From an uncultured Pseudoxanthomonas sp. (GTDB taxonomy: Bacteria > Pseudomonadota > Gammaproteobacteria > Xanthomonadales > Xanthomonadaceae), in contig CAMLGZ010000007.1 in assembly GCA_946479745.1 (NCBI GenBank), positions 62,001-126,000 on the forward strand: a DNA stretch of 64,000 nt, read 5' to 3'. The notes below the pieces were generated by a model. That model saw nothing but the letters and a program-made list of their open reading frames with translations, was not told the origin of the DNA and did not search any database. Each line of letters starts with the position of its first letter. The first letter of the stretch is position 1. Below are positions 9,149 to 17,883 of the stretch, in pieces. Both the position numbers and the translations under genes were made by a program.

Positions 9149-10381
9149 ATGACCATGGTCGCCAAGCGCACCGGGAAATCTGCGACAAAGTCCGCCGCGA
9201 CCAAGCCCGCTGCGATCAAGCATGCGTCCGTGCGCGGGAAGAAAGCGGGCGCTGCTTCGCCGCAGAACGTCGCTTTGGTTCTGCAGGGCGGTGGCGCGCT
9301 AGGCGCTTATCAGGTAGGCGTTTATCAAGGCCTGCATGAAGCGGGCATCGTGCCGAACTGGATCGCCGGCATTTCCATCGGCGCGTTCAACACCGCACTG
9401 ATCGCCGGCAATCCGCCGGAGCGGCGCATGGACGCTTTGCGCGAATTCTGGGAAACCATTTCCCAGCCGTATCTGCTGCCGGCCACCACACTGGGACAGG
9501 AAGCGCGTTTCACGCAGATCAATGAAGACTCGCGCGCCTGGCTGGATGCCTGGGAAGCCTGGCGCGCGATGACCGAGGGTCAGCGGGGCTTCTACCAACC
9601 GCGCAGCTGGTTCGGCGAGGATCCTTTCACCGCGCCCGGTCCCACCCGCGCCAGTTTCTATACCACCCAGCCGATGGTGGAGACGCTGGAACGCATGGTG
9701 GATTTCGACCGGCTCAACGACGGCGGCATCCGGGTCTCGGTCGGCGCGGTGGATGTGGCCAGCGGCAATCTGGAATATTTCGACAACGCGCACATGCGCC
9801 TGGACGCGCGGCACATCCTGGCCTCGGGCGCGTTGCCGCCGGCCTTTCCGGCGATCGAGATAGACGGGCGTTATTTCTGGGATGGCGGGCTGGTGTCCAA
9901 CACGCCGCTGTCGCAGGTATTCGATTCGGAACCGCGCCACGATTCCCTGATATTCCAGGTCGACTTGTGGAATGCGCAGGGCGAACTACCGCAGAACCTG
10001 CTGGACGTAGCCGAGCGCGAGAAGGAAATCCAGTATTCCAGCCGCACCCGCACCATCACCGACATGCAGCGTGTCGGCCAGCATTACCGGCGCTTGCTGC
10101 GCGAACTGCTGGAAGAAATCCCCGCCGACGTGCGTGAGAAGAATCCGTGGTGCCAGCGCGCCGAGCAGTTGGCCTGCAACCGCCGCTACAGTCTCATCCA
10201 CCTTATCTACCGCGACCGCGCGCGCTTCGGCCATTTCAAGGATTATCAGTTCGGCCGGGTGGCCATGCGCGAGCATTGGCAGTCCGGACTGGCCGATATC
10301 GGCCGGGCGCTGGCGCATCCCGAATGGCTGGAGCTGCCCAGGGGCGAGAACGCCTTCGTCACGCACGACGCCACGGCGTAA
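9149..10381 (+). CDS. Patatin-like phospholipase with DUF3734-type C-terminus
   Basis: A 410-residue protein. After a lysine/alanine-rich N-terminal tail (1-40) comes a patatin domain: glycine-rich oxyanion loop QGGGALGAYQ, nucleophile Ser76 in GISIG, and catalytic Asp in YFWDGGL. The last 130 residues, with SSRTRTITDM and the arginine-rich FGHFKDYQFGR stretch, resemble the DUF3734 extension found in this subgroup. Patatins hydrolyse lipid acyl esters by a Ser-Asp dyad; related proteins occur on polyhydroxybutyrate granules. No signal peptide is seen, so it is cytosolic or peripheral. It is cotranscribed with bdhA. Confidence 0.88.
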   Translation: MTMVAKRTGKSATKSAATKPAAIKHASVRGKKAGAASPQNVALVLQGGGALGAYQVGVYQGLHEAGIVPNWIAGISIGAFNTALIAGNPPERRMDALREFWETISQPYLLPATTLGQEARFTQINEDSRAWLDAWEAWRAMTEGQRGFYQPRSWFGEDPFTAPGPTRASFYTTQPMVETLERMVDFDRLNDGGIRVSVGAVDVASGNLEYFDNAHMRLDARHILASGALPPAFPAIEIDGRYFWDGGLVSNTPLSQVFDSEPRHDSLIFQVDLWNAQGELPQNLLDVAEREKEIQYSSRTRTITDMQRVGQHYRRLLRELLEEIPADVREKNPWCQRAEQLACNRRYSLIHLIYRDRARFGHFKDYQFGRVAMREHWQSGLADIGRALAHPEWLELPRGENAFVTHDATA

Positions 10382-10490
10382 ACCTCTTCTCCTGCGTGAT
10401 GCGGGAAGAGGCGAAAAGGTTGCAATGACTAACGATAGGGGCGCGCCATTGGCGGCTCCTTTAACCTGCGCACCTCGACGGGAGGAATCG

Positions 10491-12716
10491 ATGCGTAGAT
10501 TAGTGGTCATAGGGTTGTTGGCATGGGCGATGCCGGCAATGGCGGTGGAGATCGATGGGCGGATCGATCCGCAGGAATGGGCCGGGGCCCAGCATGTCGA
10601 CGATTTCCGCATGACCCAGCCGCTGACCCGCATGCCAGGGTCGCAGCCGACCGAAGCCTGGATCCTGGCCACTCCCGAAGGGCTGGCGATCGGTTTCCGC
10701 AACACGCAGCCGGCCAGCGTCCCGCGCACCCGCCAGCGCGTGCAGCGCGACTTCGAGGAACAAGTGGACCGCGTCAATCTGATGGTGGATTTCGACGGCG
10801 ATGGCCGTACCGGCTACAACTTCACCGTGTCCTCGACCGACGGCATCGCCGATGCGGTGATCAGCAACGAGAACAACTTCAACGACGACTGGGATGGCAA
10901 CTGGCGGCACGCGGTCAGCGAAGACGCCGACAGCTGGTCCGTGGAAATGCTGATCCCCTGGTATATCGCGCCGATGCGCAAGGCCAACGGCGACAAGCGC
11001 ACGGTGAAGATCTACCTGGATCGCGTGATCGGCTCCAGCGGCGAGCGCTCGGCGTGGCCTGCGGCCAGCTTCGAGGTTCCGCGTTTCATGTCGGATTTCG
11101 CAGCGGTGGAAATGGCGCATTACAGCCAATCGCTGCTGACGGTCACTCCTTACGTCTCGGGCCTGTACGACAACGTGCATGGGGGCAACGATTTCGATGG
11201 CGGCGCCGATATCTTCTGGAAGCCGAATGGGCAGTTCCAGATGACAGCGACCATCAATCCCGATTTCGGCCAGGTGGAAAGCGACGATCTGGTGGTCAAC
11301 TTCGGCGCCACCGAAACCTTCGTCAGCGACAAGCGGCCATTCTTCACCGAAAACCAGGGCCTGTTCGAATACACAACGCCTTCGGACTTCAGCCAACTGC
11401 TCTACACGCGCCGTGTCGGCGGTCCCGCCGACGATGGAAATGGCTCCGGCGACATCACCGCCGCGGTCAAGGTCAACGGCAGTCTGGGCGCCACCAAGTA
11501 CGGCGTGTTCGTCGCCGACGAGGCCGATGCCGCCGGGCGCTCGTTCGGTGCCTTGCGCCTGGTGCGCGATTTCGGCAGCCAGAACCTGGGCATGATGCTG
11601 ACCCGCGTGGACCGCCCTTATCTGGACCGCGAAGCCACCGTGTTGGGCGTGGACCACAACTGGCGGCCCAACCAGCGCTGGAATGTGCAGACCCGCGTGT
11701 TCGGCAGCCAGATCGAAGAGTCGGGCGAAACCACGCGCGATCTGGGCGGCACGGTCTGGGCCGATTACCAAATGGACCAGGGCTGGCGGCAGCAGTGGAT
11801 CGCGATGCATTTCGGCAGCGATCTGCAGATCAACGATGCCGGCTATCTGTCGCGCAACAGCACCAACTATCTGCATTGGGAAGTGCGCAAGCGTTTCGCC
11901 GATCAACCGGAAAGCTCGCGCTACTCGTCCAAGGAATGGCGCTGGCGGGCCAGCAGCAGCCATAACGATCATGGCGAAAAACTCAACGACCAGTTCCGCG
12001 TCAGCCGCGAGGGAAGGCTGCGCGATGGCAGCTACGAATATGCCCAGATCAACGTCAATGGCGCCGGAATCGACGACCTGATCACCCGTGGCCATGGTTC
12101 GGTGAAGCGCCCGGGCAACTTCAATGCGTTCTTCGAATACGAGCGGCCGCGCAAGGGCAACTGGGGGCACACTCTGGAAGCGGAGGTGTATTCCGGCGGA
12201 CTGGCCGGAAATTCAAAAGTCGGCTACAGCCTGCAGTACGAGCCCACCTATTTCATCAGCGACGCTTTCCGGCTGACCGGTGGAATCTACGCCGACCACA
12301 CGCCCGACTGGCTGGTGTGGAACCGCGACAGAAATCTGCTGGGCAGCTACGACGGTCGTGAAGTCCATCTCAATGCCGGACTCGACTGGACCATCGGCAA
12401 CAAGCAGGAACTGCGGGTCAAGCTGCAGGCGATCGCGCTAGATGCGAACGTGCGCCAGACCTATCTCGTGGACGGAGTCGGAAACGCCGTTGTCAGTCCC
12501 GACAAAGTGGACGATTTCAGCGTGAAGAATCTGGGCTTCCAGATCCGCTACCGGTACGAACTGGCGCCGCTCTCGTATCTGTACGTCGTCTATGGACGGG
12601 GCGGGTACCGCCAGGATGGATACTCCGACGATACGGGCCAATTGCTGAGCGACAGTTTCGATCTGCGCGACGACGAGCAATTGCTGGTGAAGCTGTCCTA
12701 CCGTTTCGAGCTGTGA
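10491..12716 (+). CDS. DUF5916/CBM9-like outer-membrane-type protein
   Basis: A 741-residue exported protein with a signal peptide (MRRLVVIGLLAWAMPAMA). The N-terminal third has the CBM9-like pattern (EIDGRIDPQEW, VDFDGDGRTGYNF, WSVEMLIPWY); the remainder is rich in alternating aromatic beta strands and ends with aromatic residues (KLSYRFEL), as expected for an outer-membrane beta barrel. The segment NPDFGQVESDDLVVN with FVSDKRPFFTENQGLF is typical of the DUF5916 family, common in Xanthomonadales and Bacteroidetes. Function is unproven. ATG at 10491 is preceded by GGGAGGAA. Longer upstream frames are overlap with the patatin gene. Confidence 0.85.
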   Translation: MRRLVVIGLLAWAMPAMAVEIDGRIDPQEWAGAQHVDDFRMTQPLTRMPGSQPTEAWILATPEGLAIGFRNTQPASVPRTRQRVQRDFEEQVDRVNLMVDFDGDGRTGYNFTVSSTDGIADAVISNENNFNDDWDGNWRHAVSEDADSWSVEMLIPWYIAPMRKANGDKRTVKIYLDRVIGSSGERSAWPAASFEVPRFMSDFAAVEMAHYSQSLLTVTPYVSGLYDNVHGGNDFDGGADIFWKPNGQFQMTATINPDFGQVESDDLVVNFGATETFVSDKRPFFTENQGLFEYTTPSDFSQLLYTRRVGGPADDGNGSGDITAAVKVNGSLGATKYGVFVADEADAAGRSFGALRLVRDFGSQNLGMMLTRVDRPYLDREATVLGVDHNWRPNQRWNVQTRVFGSQIEESGETTRDLGGTVWADYQMDQGWRQQWIAMHFGSDLQINDAGYLSRNSTNYLHWEVRKRFADQPESSRYSSKEWRWRASSSHNDHGEKLNDQFRVSREGRLRDGSYEYAQINVNGAGIDDLITRGHGSVKRPGNFNAFFEYERPRKGNWGHTLEAEVYSGGLAGNSKVGYSLQYEPTYFISDAFRLTGGIYADHTPDWLVWNRDRNLLGSYDGREVHLNAGLDWTIGNKQELRVKLQAIALDANVRQTYLVDGVGNAVVSPDKVDDFSVKNLGFQIRYRYELAPLSYLYVVYGRGGYRQDGYSDDTGQLLSDSFDLRDDEQLLVKLSYRFEL

Positions 12717-12777
12717 AGCCGCGCGGCGGAAGCATTAAAGATTGTCTTTGCTCGGGAAGCGCCCGCGTTGATCCGGT

Positions 12778-13338
12778 TCACTCCGCAACGCGCTGCATTT
12801 CTGCCGAAGCCAGGTGCCAATGCCGCTGCTCTTGGCTGGCACCGTCGGCCACTGATGCGCGAAGGGTGAAGCGGCCGCGATAATGGCGTTCGCTGCCATC
12901 GCGCTGAAGCGCGCTGAGTTCCACCGGCACTTGGATATAACGCGAACCCGCGGCGCCTTCTTCGCCCGTGGGTTCGCCTACGACTGCGCGCACGGACCGG
13001 GTGTTGGCGTAGCCACCGCTGAAGTGCTCGAAAGTCTGTCCGCTGGCCGCGCCCTCATCGCTCCACAGCGCATAGGCTTTCGCATGATCGCCTGCGTCGA
13101 TGGCGGCGTAGTAGTCGGCAACCACTTGCTTGGCGGCAGAGGGTGTGGCCGGGTCGCCGGGCTCTGTCGATGCTACAGGCGCGGACTCAGGCGCAGGCGT
13201 CTGTGAAGGTTCGGGGGCGGCGCTTGCTTCCTGTTGCGCAGACGTGGAAACCGCAGGCGCGGCAGGTTCGGTCTTCGTGCAAGCGGTCGTGCACGCGGAT
13301 AGCGTCAGCGCGAGGGCCAGCGCCTCAGTCCTGCGCAT
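12778..13338 (-). CDS. Hypothetical lipoprotein with proline/alanine linker
   Basis: A 186-residue predicted lipoprotein. The lipobox is LTLSAC, followed by a low-complexity Ala/Pro/Ser/Glu linker (about 25-70) and a folded C-terminal part starting VVADYYAAIDAGDHAKAYALW. That segment looks like the small alpha+beta folds seen in NTF2-like periplasmic proteins, but I cannot assign a named family. Its start overlaps the end of the DUF1439 gene by 14 bases. It shares architecture with the lipoprotein at 13980-14519, suggesting an ancient duplication within this cluster. Confidence 0.75.
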   Translation of the reverse strand: MRRTEALALALTLSACTTACTKTEPAAPAVSTSAQQEASAAPEPSQTPAPESAPVASTEPGDPATPSAAKQVVADYYAAIDAGDHAKAYALWSDEGAASGQTFEHFSGGYANTRSVRAVVGEPTGEEGAAGSRYIQVPVELSALQRDGSERHYRGRFTLRASVADGASQEQRHWHLASAEMQRVAE

Positions 13339-13915
13339 CGCTCAGGTCCGGCATGCCGACGGGTTGGTTGAAGCGCACCACGATATGCCCATTCTCGATG
13401 CCGGCCGATTCCACTTTTACGTTGCCGAAGTTCGCGAGCAGAGCAGGATCAAGCTTGTAGAGCGGTTCCTTTCTGGCGTAGTCGGCCAGCCACAGGTTGA
13501 GCAGCACGCGGGTCTGCTCGTCCACGCGCTGACCCGGCGAAGCGGGTTGCACATTGTCGACGGTGGGTTGGTCCAGATACAGCGCATAGTCCTGCGGGTC
13601 GTAGCGCAGGCCGCTGCTCATCTCGATGCGTCCCACCGGCGTCTCGCTTCCGCCGGCCGATGCGGCGCTGGCCGAGAACGCCATGAGCAGACGCTCACCC
13701 GTTGTCGGAATGGTGAGCTTGGGGTCGCGGGCAGTCAGAGTGAACAGGCCGCCCAAGGCTTCGTATTCGCGCGGAAAAGCGCTGTCCAGGTATTGCTGCA
13801 CCTGCGGCGTGGCGACGCTTATTTCGTTGCTTGGCGCTTGCGCCACTGCCGGTGCGCCGGTCAGCAAGAGCGCCAGCCCGGCTGCCTTGAAGTAGGTGCC
13901 AAGTGGGAAAGTCAT
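13325..13915 (-). CDS. DUF1439-family envelope protein
   Basis: A 196-residue exported protein with a cleavable signal peptide (LALLLTGAPAVAQA) but no lipobox cysteine. The body matches the DUF1439 (YceB-like) pattern by eye: IPTTGERLLMAFSAS, LRYDPQDYALYL and LANFGNVKVESAGIENGHI. The family is periplasmic with unknown molecular function. ATG at 13913-13915 is chosen because the longer frame upstream lacks a signal peptide and runs through the next gene. It sits between two lipoprotein genes on the same strand, overlapping the downstream one. Confidence 0.8.
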   Translation of the reverse strand: MTFPLGTYFKAAGLALLLTGAPAVAQAPSNEISVATPQVQQYLDSAFPREYEALGGLFTLTARDPKLTIPTTGERLLMAFSASAASAGGSETPVGRIEMSSGLRYDPQDYALYLDQPTVDNVQPASPGQRVDEQTRVLLNLWLADYARKEPLYKLDPALLANFGNVKVESAGIENGHIVVRFNQPVGMPDLSDAQD

Positions 13916-13979
13916 TGCGGTTTTTCCTGAAGCGGACGATGGACAGTACGCACCATAGCCTCGCCGGGTGAACGCAGCT

Positions 13980-14519
13980 TCAATCCAGGGAGGGACGCAT
14001 GGACGCGGAAGTGATTTCCCAGCCGTCGTCGCTGATCTTGCGGCGCAACCGGTACCAGCCTTTGATTTCGTGGATGCCATCGCTCTTGCGAATGCGAAGG
14101 ACGACGGGTATTTCCACCGCGCGGGTCGGGATTTCTTGGTCCAGCGGCTTGGGCGCTTCGTTGTTGATGCGCATGGAGCCGAGATCCTGGAGGCTGCGCA
14201 CGCTGTAGTCGTCCGGTTGCGGCGAAGGCTTGCCGCCCACCCAATAGGCATCGGCTTTTTTCCAGTCCTTGCCGGCTGCGGCAGCAAGGTAGGCATGAAT
14301 AGTGGAGGCCGCCTGCGAAAGCGCTGCCGCATTGCTCGCCTGCACCTGCATCGCCGCCGCCTGGCTCGCGGCAGTTGCAGGGTCCTGTGCGGACGCGGCC
14401 TGGCTTGACGCAGCGTCGTTGGCCGCCGCGGGTTCGGCGTCGGGTTGCCGACTGCACGAGCAGCCGCCCAGCAGCAGAACAGTCACCATCAGTAGCGATC
14501 CACGCATGTCTTTGCCCAT
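13980..14519 (-). CDS. Hypothetical lipoprotein with alanine-rich linker
   Basis: A 179-residue predicted lipoprotein (lipobox LLLGGC). A long Ala/Ser/Gln-rich linker (about 27-70) leads to a compact domain, AYLAAAAGKDWKKADAYWVGG, followed by beta-rich sequence (VEIPVVLRIRKSDG, IKGWYRLRRKISDDGWEI). The wording recalls a DUF4864/NTF2-like lineage, but I do not recognise the family with certainty. Two starts are possible, MGKDMRG or the Met at residue 5. The similar plan of linker plus AYxxA-type helix links it to the lipoprotein at 12778-13338. Confidence 0.75.
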   Translation of the reverse strand: MGKDMRGSLLMVTVLLLGGCSCSRQPDAEPAAANDAASSQAASAQDPATAASQAAAMQVQASNAAALSQAASTIHAYLAAAAGKDWKKADAYWVGGKPSPQPDDYSVRSLQDLGSMRINNEAPKPLDQEIPTRAVEIPVVLRIRKSDGIHEIKGWYRLRRKISDDGWEITSASMRPSLD

Positions 14520-14531
14520 CGTGTAGTCGAT

Positions 14532-14816
14532 CTATATGCCGGGATGGCGTTGCTTACGTTCCGCAGTGTAGTGCCACCAGGGGCGGGCAGGTTCGCCCTG
14601 CATGAAGCGCACCGCACTGATGAAGGTGTCCAGCACGCATGGATCGTGACGCGTGCCGGTGATTCCGCACAGGCGCTGGTACAGGGCGAAAGGATCGGCG
14701 CCGGCCAACTGTGCCGGCCGGGCGATACCCAGGGCCTTGAAGTCTTCGACCATCGCCGGGCCGATGTTGGGTAAGTGCTGCAGCTTGACCGCGTCGGAAG
14801 CGACTTTTGCTTTCAT
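14532..14816 (-). CDS. Helix-hairpin-helix protein, Cdd1-like
   Basis: A 94-residue protein with a helix-hairpin-helix core: LQHLPNIGPAMVEDFKALGI fits the HhH hairpin (LPNIGPAM), then CGITGTRHDPCVLDTFISAV. It resembles the Cdd1/'mitomycin resistance' small HhH family. The fold suggests nucleic-acid binding, but no reaction is known. The tail (PARPWWHYTAERK) is typical of the family. Start ATG at 14814-14816. Confidence 0.8.
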   Translation of the reverse strand: MKAKVASDAVKLQHLPNIGPAMVEDFKALGIARPAQLAGADPFALYQRLCGITGTRHDPCVLDTFISAVRFMQGEPARPWWHYTAERKQRHPGI

Positions 14817-14844
14817 CGGCGGATGCCCCGGCAGCCTGTGGCGA

Positions 14845-15417
14845 TCAGTTTGCGCCCAACAGCAACTTGCAGGAATAGATCGCCTGTTGCGCCTGGGGGA
14901 TATTGGCGATGCGGTTGTACCGATAGCCGCCTTTGACCATCCCCATCGTGATTTCCTGCTCCACGTAAGCGATTTCGCCCTCGGCGACCGTCACTTCCAG
15001 GGATTCGGGACACTTCTTGTCGCCGCTGAGGACGTGCGTGCCAGGTTCCACTTCCAGCCGGTAAAAACGGAGTCCACGGGTCTGGCCCACTGGCTTTCCG
15101 TCCAGGACCACGTTCAGGCCAACCAGCAGTCCTACCAGTTGTTTGCGGTACACATAGATGACGCCCTTGCCCGGTGAGGGAGCGAATTGCAGCGCAGCTT
15201 GCTTCTGCGCTTGGCTGCCGACGCGGGTCGACTTGTTCTTGAATGCCAACAGCCAGACCACATAGGCCAGGAATCCCAGCGCGAACAAAGCGCACCCGAT
15301 CATCAACCAGCGCTCGGATTCCGAGCCCCGGACCAGAAGGATCAGGACGAAACCGCCCACGCCGCCGATCAGCGACAGTGCGAGGTATTTGGGTAGAGAG
15401 GCGCGCCCCAGGTTCAT
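14845..15417 (-). CDS. Two-helix membrane protein with DUF2846-like domain
   Basis: A 190-residue protein with two membrane helices near residues 10-30 and 37-60, followed by a soluble domain. The pattern GVIYVYRKQ, GLNVVLDGKPVGQT, FYRLEVEPGTHVLSG, then EGEIAYVEQE is that of DUF2846-like beta-sandwich proteins, whose function is unknown. It probably sits in the inner membrane with the domain on one face. Start ATG at 15415-15417. Confidence 0.75.
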   Translation of the reverse strand: MNLGRASLPKYLALSLIGGVGGFVLILLVRGSESERWLMIGCALFALGFLAYVVWLLAFKNKSTRVGSQAQKQAALQFAPSPGKGVIYVYRKQLVGLLVGLNVVLDGKPVGQTRGLRFYRLEVEPGTHVLSGDKKCPESLEVTVAEGEIAYVEQEITMGMVKGGYRYNRIANIPQAQQAIYSCKLLLGAN

Positions 15418-15474
15418 AGCGGATCCTTGCCGATGTTGTAGGCGGCAAGGATATAGGACGCGGCGTGGGACGGG

Positions 15475-15783
15475 CTAGGCGGCGGTGTTTCGCTGTTTCA
15501 GGTTTTTGATGAACTCGTCCATATGCGGCCGCAGTGGTGCGAACACATCGTTGGCGTCCTGGCGGTGATTCAGCATCAGGCCGCTGAGCAGTTTGGTGCC
15601 CACGATCAGTGCGGCGCGTTCGTCGCCGCTGAAGCCGCGTTGCTGCTGCATCGCTTCGAGAATGCGCATCCAGTCGTCATGGCAGCTGTGTTCGAACTCT
15701 ATCGTGCAGCGGCCCAGACATTGCAGGCCGTCGCTTTCGACGGGAGTGACGGTGATGCGGTAGCGGTGGGAATTGTTGGCCAT
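15475..15783 (-). CDS. DUF3861-family protein
   Basis: A 102-residue cytosolic protein starting MANNSHRYRITVTPV. The regular beta-strand start, the FEHSCHDDWMRILEAMQ segment and GDERAALIVGTKLLSGLMLNHR match DUF3861, a small family of unknown function in gammaproteobacteria. The ATG at 15781-15783 is chosen over a longer frame because that extension has no matching family sequence. Confidence 0.8.
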   Translation of the reverse strand: MANNSHRYRITVTPVESDGLQCLGRCTIEFEHSCHDDWMRILEAMQQQRGFSGDERAALIVGTKLLSGLMLNHRQDANDVFAPLRPHMDEFIKNLKQRNTAA

Positions 15784-15890
15784 GGCACGGACTTCGGTAG
15801 CGCGGGAATGCCCAGACAAGATAGGTGCGCCGCAGCGGCGCAACGAGTCCCCCGACCGCGATGGACTGTTCCACAGGGCAGTCCTGCGGT

Positions 15891-16463
15891 TTAGCGTGCG
15901 TAGGCCCTCAGCAGGGGCAAGGGGTCGCGGGCGCCGTCTTTTCCATACAGACCGTAGTGCAGATGCGGCGGTGTGCCACGGGCGTTGCCGGTGGTACCCA
16001 CCGTGCCCAGAGGGGTGCCGGGAGTCACCAGATCACCCGTTTTCAGACCGTGCCGCCAGTCGTCCAGGTGTGCGTAGTAATGCCGCTCGCCTCCGGGGCC
16101 AAACACCCACACTTGCCTGCCGCCCAGCCCGCCCTCGCGTACCGAGACTACGATGCCCCGGGTGGCGCTTAGGACCAGCGTGCCGCGTTTGGCGAAAATA
16201 TCCACGCCCGCGTGGGTGCGGTCGCTCCCTCGTGGCGCTCCGAACGTGTCGGCGATGCGCGAGGCGCGCACGCCCTGGACGGGCGGCGCCAGCGCGGTCG
16301 GCGGCGGCATCCGCGACAGTTCCCACAGCGCGCGCGGTTTGGCCATGAAAGGCTGCTGCCACGACCAGACCGTAATCCAGGCCGCGAGCAGAATAAAAAT
16401 GCCCCATGCGAGCAGTCGCTTGGCCGCACTCGCAGGGCTACGGGTCGGTCGCGATGCGGCCAT
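15891..16463 (-). CDS. M23-family (LytM-type) peptidase, membrane-anchored
   Basis: A 190-residue protein with one N-terminal membrane helix (about 17-36) and a LytM/M23 domain. Zinc ligands are visible: His84 and Asp88 (RTHAGVDIF) and the H-x-H pair in PPHLHYGLYG. Family members cut peptidoglycan cross-links or act as degenerate regulators; here the ligands look intact, so an active metallopeptidase facing the periplasm is likely. It lies ten bases after the DUF533 gene on the minus strand. Confidence 0.88.
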   Translation of the reverse strand: MAASRPTRSPASAAKRLLAWGIFILLAAWITVWSWQQPFMAKPRALWELSRMPPPTALAPPVQGVRASRIADTFGAPRGSDRTHAGVDIFAKRGTLVLSATRGIVVSVREGGLGGRQVWVFGPGGERHYYAHLDDWRHGLKTGDLVTPGTPLGTVGTTGNARGTPPHLHYGLYGKDGARDPLPLLRAYAR

Positions 16464-16473
16464 GACAAGGATT

Positions 16474-17148
16474 TCAGGCCTGTCTGATCTGCTGTTCCAA
16501 CTTCAGTTTCAAGGCGTCGTCCAACTTCAGCTGACGCGCCAGTTCATCCAGGTAGGCGCGTTCCATGAAATTCTGCTCATCGGCGGCCATCAGGCTGGCG
16601 AGATACATTTCGGAAGCGATTTCCGGAGTGCTGGCGGCGCGTGCAACTTCGGCCGGGTCCAGCGGCTTCTCCAGTTCCGCGTGCAGCCACTGCTGCAGTT
16701 CGGCGTCCTGATTGACGCGGGTGAACTCGCCTTCGATCACCTGGCGCTCGCGCGCATCGATATGGCCGTCGGCCTTGGCGGCGGCGACCAGCGCCTTGAG
16801 GATCGCCTGACTGTGCAACTCGGCCTGCGGCGGCGGCAAACGGTCGACGGTCTGCGGTTCGGCGGACGCGCCGGCACCGCCTTGCTGCTGTTTGTAGTCG
16901 CCGTAGGCCTTGTAGGCCATCACTCCGATCGCCGCCAGTCCGCCATAAGTGGCCAGTTTGCGCGTGGTCTTGTTTTTGCCCAGCAACAGGCCGAGCGCGC
17001 CGCCCGCCAAAGCGCCTTTGCCGAAATCGGCGTTGAGCATGTCGCCCAGACCGCCCTGCCTGGGTGCTGCACTGCCTCCCTGGCCGGATGCATCGCCGCC
17101 GCCTTGCGCGGATTTGAGCAGGTGGTCGAGAAAGCCTTGGATCTTCAT
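16474..17148 (-). CDS. DUF533/TerB-like membrane protein
   Basis: A 224-residue protein starting MKIQGFLDHLLKS. A glycine-rich segment with a hydrophobic helix (GALAGGALGLLLG, LATYGGLAAIGVMAYKAY) precedes an acidic, helical TerB/DUF533 domain (ALVAAAKADGHIDARERQVI, SEMYLASLMAADEQNFMERAYLDELARQL). These YebE-like proteins are inner-membrane with unknown function, sometimes linked to stress or tellurite by homology only. The ATG at 17146-17148 is chosen over a longer frame that has no family sequence. Confidence 0.85.
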   Translation of the reverse strand: MKIQGFLDHLLKSAQGGGDASGQGGSAAPRQGGLGDMLNADFGKGALAGGALGLLLGKNKTTRKLATYGGLAAIGVMAYKAYGDYKQQQGGAGASAEPQTVDRLPPPQAELHSQAILKALVAAAKADGHIDARERQVIEGEFTRVNQDAELQQWLHAELEKPLDPAEVARAASTPEIASEMYLASLMAADEQNFMERAYLDELARQLKLDDALKLKLEQQIRQA

Positions 17149-17326
17149 TGTGTGCGGTTCCTGGGGAAGGAGTTGATCCTTATAGGTGTGGCCGTATTCA
17201 CAGATCGTCAAGCATGACCAATGACATGGGCTTGTCGGTAGGAATGTGAATCTGTGGGCCACCCCTGTATCGAATACGGGACAGGCTCTGCGTGGCCGAT
17301 GTTGTGGCCTCTGATGGCACAAGGGC

Positions 17327-17346
17327 GTCGGGGGCGTAGCCCCGAC
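17327..17346. repeat. Small hairpin, GTCGGGG type
   Basis: Seven-base arms GTCGGGG (17327-17333) and CCCCGAC (17340-17346) with a six-base loop, followed by CTAC. It resembles the short GTAG-ending stems seen elsewhere in the window but is shorter. It lies between the HU terminator and the DUF533 gene. Confidence 0.5.
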
Positions 17347-17385
17347 CTACGGCGTTGCGGGGATTTTCCGCAGCGCCAGAAACGA

Positions 17386-17410
17386 CTCGGGACGGCAATG
17401 CCGTCCCGAG
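17386..17410 (-). terminator. Hairpin downstream of the HU gene, possible terminator
   Basis: Eleven-base perfect arms (17386-17396 and 17400-17410; CTCGGGACGGC) with a three-base loop, placed 25 bases after the HU stop on the minus strand. The run after the stem (TCGTTTCT) is only weakly T-rich, so it is either a weak intrinsic terminator or an mRNA 3'-end protector. Confidence 0.5.
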
Positions 17411-17435
17411 CAGGTACCGCTTTGGAGCGCTGCGA

Positions 17436-17825
17436 TCAGGCAGCGGCGTCCTTCAGCTTCTTCAGCGGACGAACCTTGACCTTCACCGAAGCAGGCTTAG
17501 CGGCGAACCACTGCTCTTCCTTGGTGAACGGGTTGATGCCCTTGCGCTTCGGCTTGGCCGGCACGTTGACGGCGGTGATCTTCAGCAGGCCGGGCAGGGT
17601 GAACGAACCTGCGCCCTTCTTGCTGACCGAACCGGCGACCGCGTGTTCCAGCGATGCCAGGATGGAGCGCACGTCCTTCGCAGCGACGCCAGCGGCTTCG
17701 GCGAGGTGTGCGACCAGACCGGACTTGCTCAGAGCTTCCTTGATGGGCTTGGGTGCTGCCGGCTTAGCGGCGGCTTTCTTCGGGGCGGCCTTCTTGGGCG
17801 CAGCTTTTTTCTTGCTCGTTGCCAT
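17436..17825 (-). CDS. HU-family DNA-binding protein with histone-H1-like N-terminal tail
   Basis: A 129-residue nucleoid protein. Residues 1-28 form a Lys/Ala/Pro-rich tail of repeated KKAAP units, like eukaryotic H1 tails; residues 28 onward form an HU/IHF fold (LSKSGLVAHLAEAAG, then KGINPFTKEEQWFAAKPAS for the DNA-binding arm). HU dimers bend DNA and organise the nucleoid. Ordinary HU is about 90 residues, so the tail adds roughly 28-35. A strong-looking promoter with an A/T tract lies upstream. Lysines in the tail are potential modification sites. Confidence 0.9.
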   Translation of the reverse strand: MATSKKKAAPKKAAPKKAAAKPAAPKPIKEALSKSGLVAHLAEAAGVAAKDVRSILASLEHAVAGSVSKKGAGSFTLPGLLKITAVNVPAKPKRKGINPFTKEEQWFAAKPASVKVKVRPLKKLKDAAA

Positions 17826-17883
17826 AAATGTCCTGTTTTACAGTCAATAGGTGGGTAATCGGGCCGACCACGTCGGCATGGGC

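Noticed and set aside
10382..10440. Hairpin-like stretch after the patatin gene as a terminator
   Set aside because: The arms (CCTCTT and AAGAGG) pair poorly beyond six bases and no T-run follows.
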